NCBI GenBank assembly: GCA_943788725.1
Contig: CALSRJ010000002.1
Span: forward strand, 124,001 to 188,000
Length of the DNA: 64,000 nt
Reading direction: 5' to 3'
Origin: an uncultured Flavobacteriales bacterium
Lineage (GTDB): Bacteria; Bacteroidota; Bacteroidia; Flavobacteriales_G; Salibacteraceae
Part shown: positions 10,342-18,330 of the stretch, piece after piece
Position numbering within the stretch: position 1 is the first letter of the stretch
How the letters are laid out: the number at the start of each line of letters is the position of its first letter
Translations under genes and position numbers: made by a program
The notes under the pieces: generated by a model
Seen by the model: the letters and a program-made list of their open reading frames with translations, nothing else
Database searches by the model: none
Told to the model about the DNA's origin: nothing

Positions 10342-10790
10342 AGGTACGGGGGATTTAAGATTTCACTGTAGATTACTGCCTTTCGCGCATCGAAATCAGA
10401 TAGGTACGTCTCTTTTTGATCATCCTGTGCTTCACGCTCTTTTAGATCTGCGGCATCGCGCACCTGCTGGGCGCGTCGGCGTCTCTTTCGATCGGCGCTG
10501 GCCTCGTCGCGTACGTTCTTCGCTTTTAGTTCCATCTCCCTAAGTCGTCCTGCTGCTTCCCCCTCCATAGCACGCGCTTGATCGAACATTTCTCGATCCA
10601 TCACTTGACGCGGTTGGGCCACTTTCTGTTCCACCACTTCTTCCAACGGGGCGAACACTTCTGAGTAGTCGTCCTGTTCAACGGGAGGTTTTGAAGCTTC
10701 TTGCTTGGCCTTATTCGCCTTTTGCCAAATTCCGAATACGAAACTCAAAAGGAGCACCAAGAGGTATACGATATTTCCAATGTCATCCAT
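10338..10790 (-). CDS. Small membrane-anchored coiled-coil protein, unknown function
   Basis: A 150-residue protein I do not recognise. One transmembrane segment lies near the N-terminus (about residues 6-22, IVYLLVLLLSFVFGIW). It is followed by a highly charged Lys/Glu/Arg/Ala-rich stretch of about 90 residues, likely a coiled coil or extended helix, and a short C-terminal tail (FDARKAVIYSEILNPPYL). The order suggests a single-pass protein with a cytoplasmic or periplasmic helical body. It lies 11 bases after the 98-residue protein and overlaps the LytTR regulator gene by four bases, so the three genes are likely one operon. A link to signalling is only suggested by this context. Confidence 0.7.
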   Translation of the reverse strand: MDDIGNIVYLLVLLLSFVFGIWQKANKAKQEASKPPVEQDDYSEVFAPLEEVVEQKVAQPRQVMDREMFDQARAMEGEAAGRLREMELKAKNVRDEASADRKRRRRAQQVRDAADLKEREAQDDQKETYLSDFDARKAVIYSEILNPPYL

Positions 10791-10801
10791 GGTCAGTCAG
10801 G

Positions 10802-11098
10802 TCATCTTTTGTTTCGCCGGAACCACTTCTTCCAAAATGGTTCCTTTCGGTTATTGTTATAGCGCTTACTCTGTTTCTCGTAGCGCTTCATCTCTTTTCT
10901 CGTCTGCTTGGACTGGATGTCCTTGTGCCGTTGTCTTCCTTCTTCCTCAGCCGCTTGCTGTTCTGCCTGCCGATCCTGCTCCTTATTCTCTAGTTCTCTC
11001 AATCTTTGTCTCGATTGAGCCTCTATACTATTCACTGCCAAGAACGAGATCAATAAAACGAGGAGTCCAATTCTGAGTAAGTTTGTTTTCTTATTCAT
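10802..11098 (-). CDS. Small secreted, highly charged helical protein, unknown function
   Basis: A 98-residue protein with an N-terminal hydrophobic segment (about residues 8-24) that looks like a signal peptide, cleaved near SIEAQ. The rest is almost entirely Arg, Lys, Glu and Gln and probably forms one long helix; the C-terminus is strongly basic (FWKKWFRRNKR). No known domain is visible. It is the first gene of the set that ends with the LytTR regulator. Its start is only 13 bases from the divergent lipoprotein gene, so the promoter region is very short. It is probably a real gene because it begins and ends cleanly within operon-type spacing. Confidence 0.6.
   Translation of the reverse strand: MNKKTNLLRIGLLVLLISFLAVNSIEAQSRQRLRELENKEQDRQAEQQAAEEEGRQRHKDIQSKQTRKEMKRYEKQSKRYNNNRKEPFWKKWFRRNKR
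11079..11086 (+). promoter_or_regulatory. Possible -7 box for the Rieske-like lipoprotein gene
   Basis: TAAGTTTG matches TAnnTTTG exactly, 25 bases before the GTG start at 11112. It lies inside the 5' end of the divergent gene. No clear -33 element is present. Confidence 0.35.
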
Positions 11099-11111
11099 CT
11101 ATACTACAAAA

Positions 11112-11537
11112 GTGAATCGGTTAACGGTTGTTATATTTATTGTATGTGCAGTTTCATTGAGTGACTGTCGGAAACCAGACAGTCAACACAATGTTCCGAA
11201 TGTACAAGTCAACATCAACATCTCGACGAACCTGCCGCAATATAATACCCTCAATTTCATCAATGGATGGCTTTACTTGAACGGAGGTTACAACGGATTA
11301 ATCGCTTACCGGGTCAACTTGGATGACATCATGGTATACGATCGACAAGCTCCGTTCAACATCATTGACGACTGTCGGATCATGGTCGATTCTAACAATA
11401 CCACCATCGCGGTAGACACTTGCTCGGGATCCCAATGGCTCTTACTTGACGGCCAGGTAATAAAAGGGCCGGCCAGCTATCCGCTGAAGGCCTATCAGAC
11501 TACCTTCGACGGAACCAACCTTTTCATCACCAACTAA
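11112..11537 (+). CDS. Rieske-like-fold lipoprotein, hypothetical
   Basis: A 141-residue protein with an N-terminal hydrophobic segment and a cysteine at residue 19 (SLSDC), an imperfect lipobox. Conserved pieces such as VNINISTNLPQYNTLNF, GLIAYRVN, a DTCSGSQW segment and SYPLKAYQTTFDG place it with a family of small Bacteroidota lipoproteins that resemble the Rieske fold. The paired Cys-His ligands of a true 2Fe-2S Rieske centre are not present, so cluster binding is unlikely. The start is a GTG, 13 bases from the divergent operon. A strong terminator follows directly. Role unknown. Confidence 0.72.
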   Translation: MNRLTVVIFIVCAVSLSDCRKPDSQHNVPNVQVNINISTNLPQYNTLNFINGWLYLNGGYNGLIAYRVNLDDIMVYDRQAPFNIIDDCRIMVDSNNTTIAVDTCSGSQWLLLDGQVIKGPASYPLKAYQTTFDGTNLFITN

Positions 11538-11566
11538 AAAAGGGGACCGAAGCCCCCTTTTATTTT
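11538..11566. terminator. Bidirectional intrinsic terminator between convergent genes
   Basis: An 8 bp perfect stem (AAAAGGGG at 11538-11545 with CCCCTTTT at 11554-11561) and an 8-base loop. T-rich sequence follows on the plus strand and T-rich sequence also follows on the minus strand, so it can serve both the lipoprotein gene and ahcY. Confidence 0.85.
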
Positions 11567-11584
11567 TCCTATTTCAATGCGCCC

Positions 11585-12898
11585 TTAATAGCGATAGTGT
11601 TCAGGCTTATAAGGTCCTGCCACCTCTACGCCAATGTACTTGGCTTGTTCGGGAGATAGCTCATCCAATTCAACACCAATTTTGGAAAGGTGCAACATCG
11701 CAACCTTCTCATCTAAGTGCTTAGGCAAGACATAAACTTGGTTCTCATAGGCACCATGATTCGTCCAAAGTTCAAGTTGCGCCAATGTTTGGTTTGTGAA
11801 TGAATTGGACATTACAAACGATGGGTGCCCCGTAGCACAGCCCAAGTTCACAAGACGACCTTCTGCCAACAGGATGATTTGATTTCCATTCTTCAATGTA
11901 TAGAGATCAACCTGTGGCTTCACTTCATCCTTCACGTTAGCATTGTCGTTTAAGTAGGCAACGTCAATCTCATTGTCGAAGTGACCAATGTTGCAAACGA
12001 TGGTCTTATCCTTCATAAGCTCAAAGTGCTCTTTGCGAATGATGTCTTTATTACCCGTAGCGGTAACCACGATATCTGCTTCTGCAACCGCATTCATCAT
12101 TTTCTTCACCTCAAAACCGTCCATCGCAGCTTGCAGCGCACAGATCGGATCGATTTCTGAGACGATAACGCGGGCACCAGCACCTCTCAATGAGGCCGCA
12201 GAACCTTTTCCAACATCACCGTAACCGGCAACTACTGCTACTTTGCCTGCCATCATCACATCGGTTGCTCTTCGGATCGCATCTACGAGCGATTCCTTAC
12301 AGCCGTACTTATTGTCAAACTTAGACTTCGTGACAGAATCGTTCACATTGATCGCGGGCATTACGAGCGTGCCATTCTTCATGCGCTCGTAAAGTCTGTG
12401 CACTCCGGTAGTAGTTTCTTCAGACAAACCTTTGATTTCTTTGGTCAGCTCAGGGAAACGATCGAACACCATGTTGGTCAAATCACCACCATCGTCCAAA
12501 ATCATATTCAACGGCTGTCCGCCTTCAAATGCAAACAAGGTTTGCTCAATACACCAATCAAACTCCTCCTCGGTCATGCCTTTCCAAGCATAGACTGGAA
12601 TGCCGGCTTTTGCGATAGCAGCAGCAGCATGGTCTTGGGTAGAGAAGATGTTGCAACTAGACCAGGTAACATCCGCCCCTAGCTCCACCAAGGTTTCGAT
12701 GAGCACAGCTGTCTGGATTGTCATGTGCAAACAGCCAGCAATACGGGCTCCTTTCAACGGCTTCTGCGCTCCGTACTCTTCACGCAATGCCATGAGGCCT
12801 GGCATCTCTGCTTCAGCCAATAGAATCTCTTTTCTTCCCCAATCCGCTAGGGAAATGTCCTTTACTTTGTAGGACAGTCTCTCAGTAACTTCGCTCAT
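11585..12898 (-). CDS. ahcY: Adenosylhomocysteinase
   Basis: A 437-residue cytoplasmic enzyme that splits S-adenosylhomocysteine into adenosine and homocysteine, relieving product inhibition of methyltransferases. Visible features are the substrate region with K191 in [11 protein letters not shown], the NAD-binding loop GYGDVGKG (225-232), and the conserved C-terminus KPEHYRY. The ATG at 12898 is preferred over an in-frame TTG at 12916 because it gives the usual [15 protein letters not shown] start and because a good -7 promoter box overlaps the TTG. It is divergent from the phosphopantetheinyl transferase gene, with only 48 bases between the starts. MetK, encoded at 22869, makes the SAM that feeds this pathway. 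Confidence 0.97.
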   Translation of the reverse strand: MSEVTERLSYKVKDISLADWGRKEILLAEAEMPGLMALREEYGAQKPLKGARIAGCLHMTIQTAVLIETLVELGADVTWSSCNIFSTQDHAAAAIAKAGIPVYAWKGMTEEEFDWCIEQTLFAFEGGQPLNMILDDGGDLTNMVFDRFPELTKEIKGLSEETTTGVHRLYERMKNGTLVMPAINVNDSVTKSKFDNKYGCKESLVDAIRRATDVMMAGKVAVVAGYGDVGKGSAASLRGAGARVIVSEIDPICALQAAMDGFEVKKMMNAVAEADIVVTATGNKDIIRKEHFELMKDKTIVCNIGHFDNEIDVAYLNDNANVKDEVKPQVDLYTLKNGNQIILLAEGRLVNLGCATGHPSFVMSNSFTNQTLAQLELWTNHGAYENQVYVLPKHLDEKVAMLHLSKIGVELDELSPEQAKYIGVEVAGPYKPEHYRY

Positions 12899-12913
12899 TC
12901 GAAAAAATTTTTG

Positions 12914-12921
12914 CAAAGGTA
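12914..12921 (-). promoter_or_regulatory. -7 promoter box of ahcY
   Basis: The minus strand reads TACCTTTG, an exact match to TAnnTTTG, 15 bases before the ATG at 12898. It supports that ATG over the TTG at 12916, which would lie inside the box. Confidence 0.5.
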
Positions 12922-12946
12922 GTGCTCTACCTTTTAATTCTCAGAA

Positions 12947-13591
12947 TTGAACAACGGAATCGCATATAGGTTCACCACCCGTCGGGGATCCAAGGTCTGG
13001 ATTGCTCAGATCAGCGAAGTAATCAAGGGGCTAACCCAAGCGCAAATAGAGAGCTACCATGAAGGCCATTCGCTGGAGCGCGCGCATCAACTGGCCTGTG
13101 CTGATGCATTGGCCTCAGCAATGCTCGGACATACCACGCGCATATACCGAGATGATGCTGGAGCCCCTCACTTACCTGAAGTCCTAGAACGTATCTCCAT
13201 AAGTCACACTGGAGATTTCATGGCCATGTTGGTTTCGACCTCTCCCCTTCTTGCCCTTGACATTGAGCTAACGGACCGTAATATCGACAGGATTATTCCT
13301 CGGTATACAAGCGAATCTGAGGTTGCACTCTACGATCGTCTCCCTGCGCAGAACCCCGCGCTTTGGGTTTGGGGAATCAAGGAGTGCCTCTTTAAGGCTG
13401 TTCCCGTCAAGGGTATTCTCTTTCGCGAACACTTGAAAATCAGAAAGGTGGATTTGACAGCTGCTATATACAGCGCTTGTGAAATTGTACACCCTGACCT
13501 CAGGGCCCAACTTTCCGTGGTTTCTCACATCTTTGGACCCTTGATCGTCTCATACATCGATCAGCCTTTGTACGGATATGAAGAGATTTGA
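12947..13591 (+). CDS. 4'-phosphopantetheinyl transferase superfamily protein
   Basis: A 214-residue protein that would move the phosphopantetheine arm of CoA onto a carrier-protein serine. The two family motifs are present: ISISHTGDFMAML...ALDIELTDR, which supplies the metal-binding Asp and Glu, and WGIKECLFKA, matching WxxKEAxxKA with Cys for Ala. The start must be the TTG at 12947 because a TAA lies 12 bases upstream in frame and no ATG or GTG occurs before the conserved region. The gene overlaps the next by 14 bases, so the two are coupled. The carrier protein it serves is not in the window. Confidence 0.88.
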   Translation: MNNGIAYRFTTRRGSKVWIAQISEVIKGLTQAQIESYHEGHSLERAHQLACADALASAMLGHTTRIYRDDAGAPHLPEVLERISISHTGDFMAMLVSTSPLLALDIELTDRNIDRIIPRYTSESEVALYDRLPAQNPALWVWGIKECLFKAVPVKGILFREHLKIRKVDLTAAIYSACEIVHPDLRAQLSVVSHIFGPLIVSYIDQPLYGYEEI

Positions 13592-14300
13592 CCTCCATAA
13601 AACAGACCGCAAACTGGCCATCCTCATCGACCCCGATAAGCACGATGAGGACGGATTGATGGATTTGGTGCATCACGTTGAGAAGCTGGCTCCTGACTAT
13701 ATTTTCATAGGTGGAAGCCTCATTTACCGGAGCAAGATCTCTGACGCCGCAAAGCTCATACGTTCAATCTCTGGCCGTCCCATGGTCCTCTTCCCGGGAC
13801 ACTTTACTCAATTGACGGATCACGTAGACGCGGTGCTTTTACTTTCTCTTATCTCGGGACGGAATCCCGACCTTTTGATCGGCCAGCATGTGCTCGCTGC
13901 GCCCAAATTGAGGAAAATGCAAGCTGAGATTATCTCAACCGGCTACATGCTGATAGATGGTGGAAAGTCCACTTCGGTCAGTTACATCAGCCATACCCAA
14001 CCCATTCCACGCGACAAAGAAGACATTGCGCTTTGCACTGCACAAGCCGGAGAGTTGGTTGGAATGCGATTGATTTACATGGATGCGGGTAGTGGAGCGG
14101 AACAGGCCATTCCGGTATCTACCGTAGAGACAGTTGCCAATGGCATCGACATCCCATTGATCGTAGGAGGTGGCATTCGAAGCCTAGAACAAGCAGATTC
14201 CTACTGGAACGCAGGCGCTAATTTGATTGTCATTGGGAATGCATTCGAAGCATTGAAGACCGTTGAAGAGCGAAACGAATTCGCTCGCAGGTCCATGTAA
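13578..14300 (+). CDS. Geranylgeranylglyceryl/heptaprenylglyceryl phosphate synthase family
   Basis: A 240-residue TIM-barrel prenyltransferase of the PcrB/GGGPS family. Members join sn-glycerol-1-phosphate to a polyprenyl diphosphate through an ether bond, the first step of archaeal-type lipids. Supporting features are the N-terminal LAILIDPDK, IGGSLIY, the VLFPGHFTQL loop, LIYMDAGSGA and the phosphate-binding VGGGIRSL near the C-terminus. Length is typical. It overlaps the phosphopantetheinyl transferase gene by 14 bases. In Bacteroidota the family occurs widely although these bacteria do not make archaeal membranes; the true product is not evident here. No G1P dehydrogenase gene is visible in the window. 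Confidence 0.93.
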   Translation: MKRFDLHKTDRKLAILIDPDKHDEDGLMDLVHHVEKLAPDYIFIGGSLIYRSKISDAAKLIRSISGRPMVLFPGHFTQLTDHVDAVLLLSLISGRNPDLLIGQHVLAAPKLRKMQAEIISTGYMLIDGGKSTSVSYISHTQPIPRDKEDIALCTAQAGELVGMRLIYMDAGSGAEQAIPVSTVETVANGIDIPLIVGGGIRSLEQADSYWNAGANLIVIGNAFEALKTVEERNEFARRSM

Positions 14301-14364
14301 TGCATCGATTTCAACAGCGCGATTGAAAACATAGACCCTTCAAACCTTTCCACTACCCAATAAA

Positions 14365-14384
14365 TTGGTTAATTATGTAACCAA
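14365..14384. repeat. Inverted repeat upstream of the ThiE-like gene
   Basis: TTGGTTA and TAACCAA form a perfect 7 bp inverted repeat around a 6-base spacer, ending 14 bases before the ATG at 14399. It has no T-tract after it, so it looks more like an operator or leader hairpin than a terminator. Confidence 0.45.
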
Positions 14385-14398
14385 ATACCCCGCGACCT

Positions 14399-15010
14399 AT
14401 GGAGGTAATTGTATTCACCTCGCAGCACAAAACCGAAGCTGAAACCCAGCGTGTGATTCAACTCTTCGAGGGTGGGTTAGAAACGCTTCTCATTCGCAAG
14501 CCCAAATGGACCGGTTCAGAGGTAGAGGCATTTATCGAAGCCATTCCGCAGGAATTCAGAAAACGCATCGTAGTGCACGGCAACTATAACCTAGCCTTTA
14601 AGTACGGGTTAAAAGGAGTTCACTTGCGGCGACGCCATCGAACAAACAAGCTTAGGAATCGCATAAAGCGGTTGATCTTTAAACTCCGAAAGCCCAACCT
14701 GGTTATCTGTACCACCTTCAACAGCCTAGAAAGCCTTCGGGACAATCAACAATCCTTTGACTTCGTTTTTCTTAACTCCGTTTTCAGCAGTCACTCGCAT
14801 TACAGTAAAAGTGAGGAAGCTGGATTGAACATGCTTCGATCAATCATCGTTAAATCGAGCACACCCGTTTACGCCCTTGGCGGTGTGCGCCCCGAGCACA
14901 TTGCAGTAGTCAAGGCGGCCGGCTTCGATGGTGTAGGTCTCTCCTCCTTCGTGTGGAAGTCAGTAGATCAAAGCGCGGGTAAGGTCATCTCGATCTTTAA
15001 GGCCGCCTGA
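14399..15010 (+). CDS. ThiE/TenI-like thiamine phosphate synthase homologue, diverged
   Basis: A 203-residue TIM-barrel protein of the ThiE/TenI superfamily. The R-K pair of the pyrophosphate region (LLIRKPKW), a GVHL strand end, ICTTFNSLESL, FVFLNSVF and YALGGV align with ThiE landmarks. Several ThiE substrate residues seem replaced: the NDR motif is VVHGNYN, the GVHLGQxD motif is GVHLRRRHR, and the PTxTK loop is SSHSHYSK. It may therefore be a TenI-like protein or have a changed substrate. Its stop codon directly abuts the stop of the TPP-riboswitch receptor gene on the other strand, so a thiamine role is reasonable but not shown. Confidence 0.75.
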   Translation: MEVIVFTSQHKTEAETQRVIQLFEGGLETLLIRKPKWTGSEVEAFIEAIPQEFRKRIVVHGNYNLAFKYGLKGVHLRRRHRTNKLRNRIKRLIFKLRKPNLVICTTFNSLESLRDNQQSFDFVFLNSVFSSHSHYSKSEEAGLNMLRSIIVKSSTPVYALGGVRPEHIAVVKAAGFDGVGLSSFVWKSVDQSAGKVISIFKAA

Positions 15011-17443
15011 TCAAATCCTGATCTTCAGTCCTAGCAACCAGTTAATGCCTGCCTGAGGATAGTAGAAATTTTCCGTGATCATTTCCTCATAGATGTAGCT
15101 GTACGTATATCCATTGGAAGCGTACATCGCATTTGCCACATTGTTGATCAGCAAAGTCCATTCGAACCGCTGAATCATGGGCAATGAAGATCGATAGCTC
15201 AGTCGAAGATCATTTACAATGTATGGATCAATGCTTCTTTCTGCTTGTTGCGTATTGTCTAGGTATTGCTTTCCTACATACTTCGTCAAGAGCGCAACTT
15301 CAAATCCGAAATTGCTCTTGAATCCAAGTTGTGACCCTGCAATGATGGAGGGAGAAAAAGCGATGTCGACATTTTCATGTGGAACCCGAACCTCTTCATA
15401 GGTAGCATAATCGATGATGACTTCTTCGAACGCTTTGATCTTGTTCTGACTCCATGTCAAATTTGGAGACCAAAAGAATCCGCTTGAGTGCATCAAGTTT
15501 ACCGCTAGCTCTGCCCCCGCCCTATAGCTGTTTGGAACGTTCGTTCTTACGGGAGCGCCAACATCATTTACTTCTCCTGTGAGCACGAGTTGATCTTTGT
15601 AGTGCATGAAGTAACCGTTCAAAGAAATATTGAATACCGGGCGATTCCAGCTCCATCCCGCTTCCACATCGGTCATGAATTCTGGCTGAGGAGTAACACC
15701 AGGAGTAGCATCGATAAAATCGCTGCGCACAGGTTCACGACTGCCCCTTGCCACCGACGCATAGATCAAGTTGTTTTCCGGCAACTGGAAACTCGCACCT
15801 CCCTTTGGGTTGATGAATACGTATTGTTGATCTACGGAGATCGGACGCTGATCATTATCCAAGCCGCTCGTCTTGTAGTCAATGAATCGCCCCTGCACAT
15901 CTCCAAATAACGTCAAACCATCCAGCGACCACTCAGCCTTTAGGTAAGAAGACCCATCCACCTTGTCAGCATTGGAAGAATAGTATTGCTTTCGTATATC
16001 TATGTCGGTAGCGATCTCGGACCACATCACCTCGCCAAAGTGATCACCTAGGTATCGACTCAACCCTCCGCCAAGGGTCATCTGAAGTGCATTCTTTCTG
16101 TACTGAAGTGAGTAGACCCCTCCAAAGAAGTGATTGTCAAGCCACCTTCTCACGATGATGTCAGAGGAATATATGCTATCGCCTTGGACCACTTGAGGAT
16201 CAATACCATAATCTACAAAGTCATCGTCTGCCTTAAACTGTTCGAAGAATCCCTTTCCTCGGGTATAGTGCCCAGTTACATTTACATATAAAGACGGCGA
16301 AAGCTGCCATCCACTGATCAATTGATAATGGTCTTGGCCATAGTTGTCGATCTCGTTGTCGTATTGATAGAAATTGTAGGTCCTTCCGCTCTCCAACAAA
16401 TTCACCGTTTGTTCCGCACTGAGGGAGTTTCGGCTGGCAAAATCGAGCATTTGGTCTACATCACCCGAAATGCGGGATGCGGGTGTGCCGTACCATGCTT
16501 GCTGTGTCATTTCATCGCCCGAAAAAGCGATGGCCTTTACCATCAACTGCTTCCCATAATATCCTCCTGACAAATAATAAGAACTCAAGGAAGAAGCACT
16601 TCGATCGATGTAACCATCGGAAGCAATGTAGGAGAAGCGCCCTTCGGCATTGAAGTGCTCATTAAACATTCCTGTATTGACCACAGCATTGTGCCTTCTG
16701 GTCTGAAAAGATCCATAGCTGTTATTGACTTCAACGAATGCATTTGAATCAATTCCAGACGTTTCAAGGTTCACCGAGGCGCCAAAGGCTGCCGCCCCGT
16801 TCGATGACGTTCCAACGCCTCGTTGAATCTGAATATTCTCTGTAGATGAAGCGAAATCCGGCATATTGACCCAGAAGACACCATGAGACTCCGCATCATT
16901 GAGTGGCACTCCATTCACCGTGACGTTGATGCGTGTCGCATCAGATCCTCTGATCCGTATGCCGGTGTACCCCACCCCTGCTCCGGCGTCTGAAGTCGTT
17001 ACGGCCGAAACCGTTTGGTTCAACAAAATCGGAAGGTCTTGGGCTAGGTTGTTTTGATCCAAGGCCTCCTTGTCTAGGTTTTGGTAAGTCATGGGAGTAG
17101 CCGCGCCTGCTCGGGTGGCCTCTACGATGAACTCCTTACTCAGCAATGGACTGATCTTGAGTCGATGGTCGATGATCATGTCTCCTTCTACCTCAACGGT
17201 ATCCACTCCAATCTTGTAGCCTAGGTGCTCTACGATGATGACGTAATTACCTGGCTTGATTCGAAGCGTGTAGACGCCTTGTCCATTGGTAACTGCTCCA
17301 AGTAAGGAACCATCGATATGCACCACCGCCCCTCCCAGCATTTCGCCGGATTGACTGGTGACCCTGCCAGATACCGTGGCTTGGGCAAATGCAAGATTTG
17401 CGGTAAACAGAAAACAAAAAAGTGTGAAAAGGCTCCTTTTCAT
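15011..17443 (-). CDS. TPP-riboswitch-controlled TonB-dependent receptor, likely thiamine uptake
   Basis: An 810-residue outer membrane receptor with a signal peptide (ending NLAFAQ), a CarboxypepD_reg-like domain (about 22-105, with GQGVYTLRIKPGNYVI), a plug domain (about 115-225, with GYTGIRIRGSDATRINVTVN) and a beta-barrel ending LLGLKIRI. A TPP riboswitch lies directly upstream on the same strand, so expression should fall when thiamine pyrophosphate is plentiful. That regulation, known for the OMR1 class of thiamine receptors in Bacteroidota, indicates import of thiamine or a precursor. Homology alone would not give the substrate. The ATG at 17443 follows a small inverted repeat (17445-17464) by one base, a site where translation could be blocked. 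Confidence 0.9.
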   Translation of the reverse strand: MKRSLFTLFCFLFTANLAFAQATVSGRVTSQSGEMLGGAVVHIDGSLLGAVTNGQGVYTLRIKPGNYVIIVEHLGYKIGVDTVEVEGDMIIDHRLKISPLLSKEFIVEATRAGAATPMTYQNLDKEALDQNNLAQDLPILLNQTVSAVTTSDAGAGVGYTGIRIRGSDATRINVTVNGVPLNDAESHGVFWVNMPDFASSTENIQIQRGVGTSSNGAAAFGASVNLETSGIDSNAFVEVNNSYGSFQTRRHNAVVNTGMFNEHFNAEGRFSYIASDGYIDRSASSLSSYYLSGGYYGKQLMVKAIAFSGDEMTQQAWYGTPASRISGDVDQMLDFASRNSLSAEQTVNLLESGRTYNFYQYDNEIDNYGQDHYQLISGWQLSPSLYVNVTGHYTRGKGFFEQFKADDDFVDYGIDPQVVQGDSIYSSDIIVRRWLDNHFFGGVYSLQYRKNALQMTLGGGLSRYLGDHFGEVMWSEIATDIDIRKQYYSSNADKVDGSSYLKAEWSLDGLTLFGDVQGRFIDYKTSGLDNDQRPISVDQQYVFINPKGGASFQLPENNLIYASVARGSREPVRSDFIDATPGVTPQPEFMTDVEAGWSWNRPVFNISLNGYFMHYKDQLVLTGEVNDVGAPVRTNVPNSYRAGAELAVNLMHSSGFFWSPNLTWSQNKIKAFEEVIIDYATYEEVRVPHENVDIAFSPSIIAGSQLGFKSNFGFEVALLTKYVGKQYLDNTQQAERSIDPYIVNDLRLSYRSSLPMIQRFEWTLLINNVANAMYASNGYTYSYIYEEMITENFYYPQAGINWLLGLKIRI

Positions 17444-17444
17444 A

Positions 17445-17464
17445 GCTCATTTTTTAAGTTGAGC
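17445..17464 (-). repeat. Inverted repeat at the receptor start codon
   Basis: On the minus strand GCTCA and TGAGC flank a ten-base A-rich spacer and end one base before the ATG. It may be part of the riboswitch output that hides or exposes the ribosome entry region. Confidence 0.4.
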
Positions 17465-17465
17465 C

Positions 17466-17483
17466 GACCGAGGAGTACCGGTC
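17466..17483 (-). repeat. Hairpin in riboswitch expression region
   Basis: GACCG and CGGTC on the minus strand can pair around an 8-base loop (5 bp stem). No run of U follows, so it is not a classical terminator. A second, A/T-rich hairpin lies upstream: CAAAATCA-CGTC-TGATTTTG at 17486-17505. Confidence 0.4.
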
Positions 17484-17504
17484 TACAAAATCAGACGTGA
17501 TTTT

Positions 17505-17589
17505 GCCGTCTTCCTTCCAGGTATTACCCTGGCAGGTTCAGTGGGTATGATCTCAGATTCCTGTTCACACAAGAAACACCCCAGTCAGC
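17505..17589 (-). ncRNA. TPP riboswitch (THI element)
   Basis: On the minus strand the conserved core is clear: CTGAGA (17551-17556) followed by ATACCC, GAACCTG, and a P5 hairpin CCAGG-GTAATA-CCTGG around the GGTAATACC box (17520-17528). P1 can form between GCTGACT (17583-17589) and AGACGGC (17505-17511) with one mismatch; P2 pairs GGGTG with CATACCC; P3 pairs TTCTTGT with ACAGGAA. The element binds thiamine pyrophosphate. The 3' P1 strand (AGACG, 17507-17511) can alternatively pair with CGTCT just downstream (17493-17497), which gives a mutually exclusive fold. It controls the TonB receptor at 15011-17443. Confidence 0.95.
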
Positions 17590-17611
17590 TATTGGAATAA
17601 AAGAACGTGCG

Positions 17612-18211
17612 CTAGGCCGTGGCCTTCTTGCGCGGTAATAATCTATTTCGCTTCAAGCTTTTGTTGATGCGCTCAATGCGCTCTTCCGTAGTACCGTCAA
17701 CTTCGATGAAACGCTTACCTGCTTTGATCAGGGCCTTCTTGTAAAGATCATAGAAGTCTTCGCGATCATCTGGATTTTCTCTTAGGTCATCGTACTCCCA
17801 ATCGATCCCTTTGGAACCGCAGAGGATGTACAATTGGTATGGCTTTTCAAGAAACTGGCGTTCGATCCAATTCTGAGCACGCCCAAAGCGGACCTCCGCC
17901 CAAATCTTCACTACCAGCGTATTCGTATCACAAATGAGAAAGTGATTGGCATTTTCAGCTACGACATATTCACGTTCTAGTTGCCCCTTGGCAATCTCTA
18001 ATAAATCGTCTTGATTGTAATTTCTTCCGAGTTGTTCGAGGTACTCCCTTGAGAACTCATCCACAAAAGGTTCGTTCCAATGCTTCGCTAGCGCTTCAGC
18101 TAAGGTTGTCTTACCTGTACATTCTGGGCCCACCAATGCCAACTTTACCAGCTTTTTATCCCCAGCTCCGTTTCTCGAAAGATTCGAAAGGTCTGTCTCT
18201 TCTTGCTCCAT
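17612..18211 (-). CDS. NadR/AAA_28-like ATPase or kinase
   Basis: A 199-residue P-loop protein. The Walker A motif is GPECTGKT (residues 28-35), and the pattern EFSREYLEQLGRNY plus ICDTNTLVVKIWAEVRFG matches the ribosylnicotinamide-kinase-like domain of NadR (AAA_28). In Bacteroidota such proteins often sit beside PnuC-type transporters, where a kinase traps the imported vitamin. Here it lies directly before the TPP riboswitch and after a thiamine-binding protein gene, so the phosphorylated substrate could be thiamine or nicotinamide riboside; the sequence does not decide. No PnuC or PnuT gene is next to it. The C-terminus is basic (KRNRLLPRKKATA). Confidence 0.82.
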   Translation of the reverse strand: MEQEETDLSNLSRNGAGDKKLVKLALVGPECTGKTTLAEALAKHWNEPFVDEFSREYLEQLGRNYNQDDLLEIAKGQLEREYVVAENANHFLICDTNTLVVKIWAEVRFGRAQNWIERQFLEKPYQLYILCGSKGIDWEYDDLRENPDDREDFYDLYKKALIKAGKRFIEVDGTTEERIERINKSLKRNRLLPRKKATA

Positions 18212-18283
18212 GCTACCATCAATTTACCGGTCAGATGTACCGGCCGCTCGGAATGTAGGACGTCCACTTCCCAAACGAGAGCA

Positions 18284-18291
18284 CAAAATTA
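18284..18291 (-). promoter_or_regulatory. Possible -7 box for the NadR-like ATPase gene
   Basis: The minus strand reads TAATTTTG, an exact TAnnTTTG match, 72 bases before the ATG at 18211. A TTTTG lies 13 bases upstream of it, which is short for a -33 element. Confidence 0.35.
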
Positions 18292-18330
18292 CTGAAATAA
18301 TATCCAAAAGCTACCCGAGGATTTAGGATT

